Assembly (NCBI GenBank): GCA_022360075.1
Contig: JAKSDN010000905.1
Coordinates: forward strand, 1 to 6,436
From: Kiloniellales bacterium
GTDB lineage: Bacteria > Pseudomonadota > Alphaproteobacteria > Kiloniellales > JAKSDN01
DNA length: 6,436 nt
Reading direction: 5' to 3'
In this document: piece after piece, positions 5,765 through 6,436 of the stretch
Numbering within the stretch: position 1 is the stretch's first letter
Layout of the letters: each line of letters begins with the position of its first letter
Position numbers and translations under genes: made by a program
Notes under the pieces: model-generated
What the model saw: only the letters and a program-made list of their open reading frames with translations
Told to the model about the DNA's origin: nothing
Databases searched by the model: none

Positions 5765-6436
5765 CTACACCCCCAGTTTGATCAAGAGATCTTCGGCTCG
5801 CGCCTCGATATCCGAAGAGCTGAAAGAATCGACGATCAACCCTTGATCCATCAGGTAGAACTGGTCCGACACCGTTCGGGCGAAGCCGAAATTCTGCTCG
5901 ACCATGAGAATGGTCAGACCCCTCGCCTGGAGGTCTCGGAGAGCATCGGCAATTGCCTTAACGATGGCGGGCGCCAAACCTTCCGTTGGCTCGTCGAGGA
6001 TCAGAAGGCGCGGACCAGTCCGCAGTATTCGTGCCATCGCGAGCATCTGCTGCTCGCCGCCCGATAGGGTTCCACCAGAACTGTTCAGACGCTCAGCAAG
6101 GTTGGGGAAGAGCTCGAATATCTCATCGAGGGAATGGCCCTGTCTCCCCGGCGCACCGACCGGCAACATCAGGTTCTCGCGTACGGAGAGCGAGGCGAAG
6201 ATTCCGCGATCCTCGGGCACGTATCCGATGCCTGCGCGCGCGATCGCATGAGCCGGCTGCCGATGGATGTCGCGACCGTCCAATCGGACAATGCCGGACC
6301 TGTCCGGCAACACGGCCATGATCGACTTCAGTGTGGTCGTCTTCCCTGCGCCATTGCGCCCGAGGATTGTCACCGTCTCCCCTGGCATGAGGTCGAACGA
6401 GACGCCGTGAAGGACGCGCGCCGGACCATAGGCTGC
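5765..6436 (-). CDS. livF: branched-chain amino acid-type ABC transporter ATP-binding protein LivF (5' end outside window)
   Basis: The frame is open to the window edge, and the 16 codons before the first internal ATG (6388) clearly belong to the protein: they read YGPARVLHGVSFDL, the A-loop Tyr and first strands of an ABC ATPase. The ATG at 6388 is therefore not the start. Of 223 visible residues, Walker A is GRNGAGKTT (26-34), the LivF-typical GYVPEDRGIF (71-80) stands at the Q-loop, the signature is LSGGEQQ (124-130), Walker B is LLILDEP (144-150), and MVEQN (178-182) stands where other ABC ATPases have the H-loop His. That replacement is usual for LivF. Only about 10-15 N-terminal residues are missing. 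The protein energises import together with LivG, probably encoded just upstream beyond the window. It ends 6 nt before livH. Confidence 0.94.
   Translation of the reverse strand, partial: AAYGPARVLHGVSFDLMPGETVTILGRNGAGKTTTLKSIMAVLPDRSGIVRLDGRDIHRQPAHAIARAGIGYVPEDRGIFASLSVRENLMLPVGAPGRQGHSLDEIFELFPNLAERLNSSGGTLSGGEQQMLAMARILRTGPRLLILDEPTEGLAPAIVKAIADALRDLQARGLTILMVEQNFGFARTVSDQFYLMDQGLIVDSFSSSDIEARAEDLLIKLGV

Noticed and set aside
5765..6388. livF starting at the ATG at 6388.
   Set aside because: The 16 in-frame codons upstream encode the A-loop Tyr and the first strands of the ABC ATPase fold, so this is an internal Met and the true start is beyond the window.

Overview
The window is GC-rich, with mostly G/C third codon positions in the clear genes. 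It carries transport and acyl-CoA catabolism genes of a kind common in metabolically versatile Proteobacteria. An alphaproteobacterium (rhizobial or rhodospirillal type) is my best guess, from gene content and style only, since no phylogenetic marker is present.

Layout. On the + strand, the last 30 codons of an unidentified gene (1-93) overlap by 4 nt the start of a complete Gfo/Idh/MocA-type NAD(P)-dependent oxidoreductase (90-1088). About 360 bp of convergent intergenic DNA follows (1089-1446). It holds two hairpin-capable inverted repeats and a doubtful 56-codon ORF. Everything from 6436 down to 1447 is on the - strand and looks like one transcription unit. In order of transcription it holds livF (cut by the window edge), livH, livM, a decayed acyl-CoA dehydrogenase fragment, an intact acyl-CoA dehydrogenase, and a double-hotdog hydratase of the HTD2/mesaconyl-C4-CoA hydratase type.

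How the genes work together. livF, livH and livM encode one ATPase and both permeases of a branched-chain-amino-acid-type (HAAT) ABC importer. The second ATPase (livG) and the binding protein (livK) are not in the window. The transporter is followed on the same strand by an FAD acyl-CoA dehydrogenase and an enoyl-CoA-type hydratase. The simplest reading is an uptake-and-degradation operon for a small carboxylic acid: import, CoA activation by an enzyme not seen here, alpha,beta-desaturation, then hydration. The substrate cannot be read from the sequence.

Most notable points. (1) The remnant of a second, divergent acyl-CoA dehydrogenase lies between livM and the intact copy. (2) The intact enzyme has Gln where most family members have their catalytic Glu, but has a Glu at the alternative isovaleryl/long-chain-type site. 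(3) A 15-residue ORF exactly fills the gap between dehydrogenase and hydratase and may be a scar of a lost gene. Otherwise the region is ordinary catabolic DNA. I see no CRISPR array, mobile element, RNA gene or novel defence-like system.
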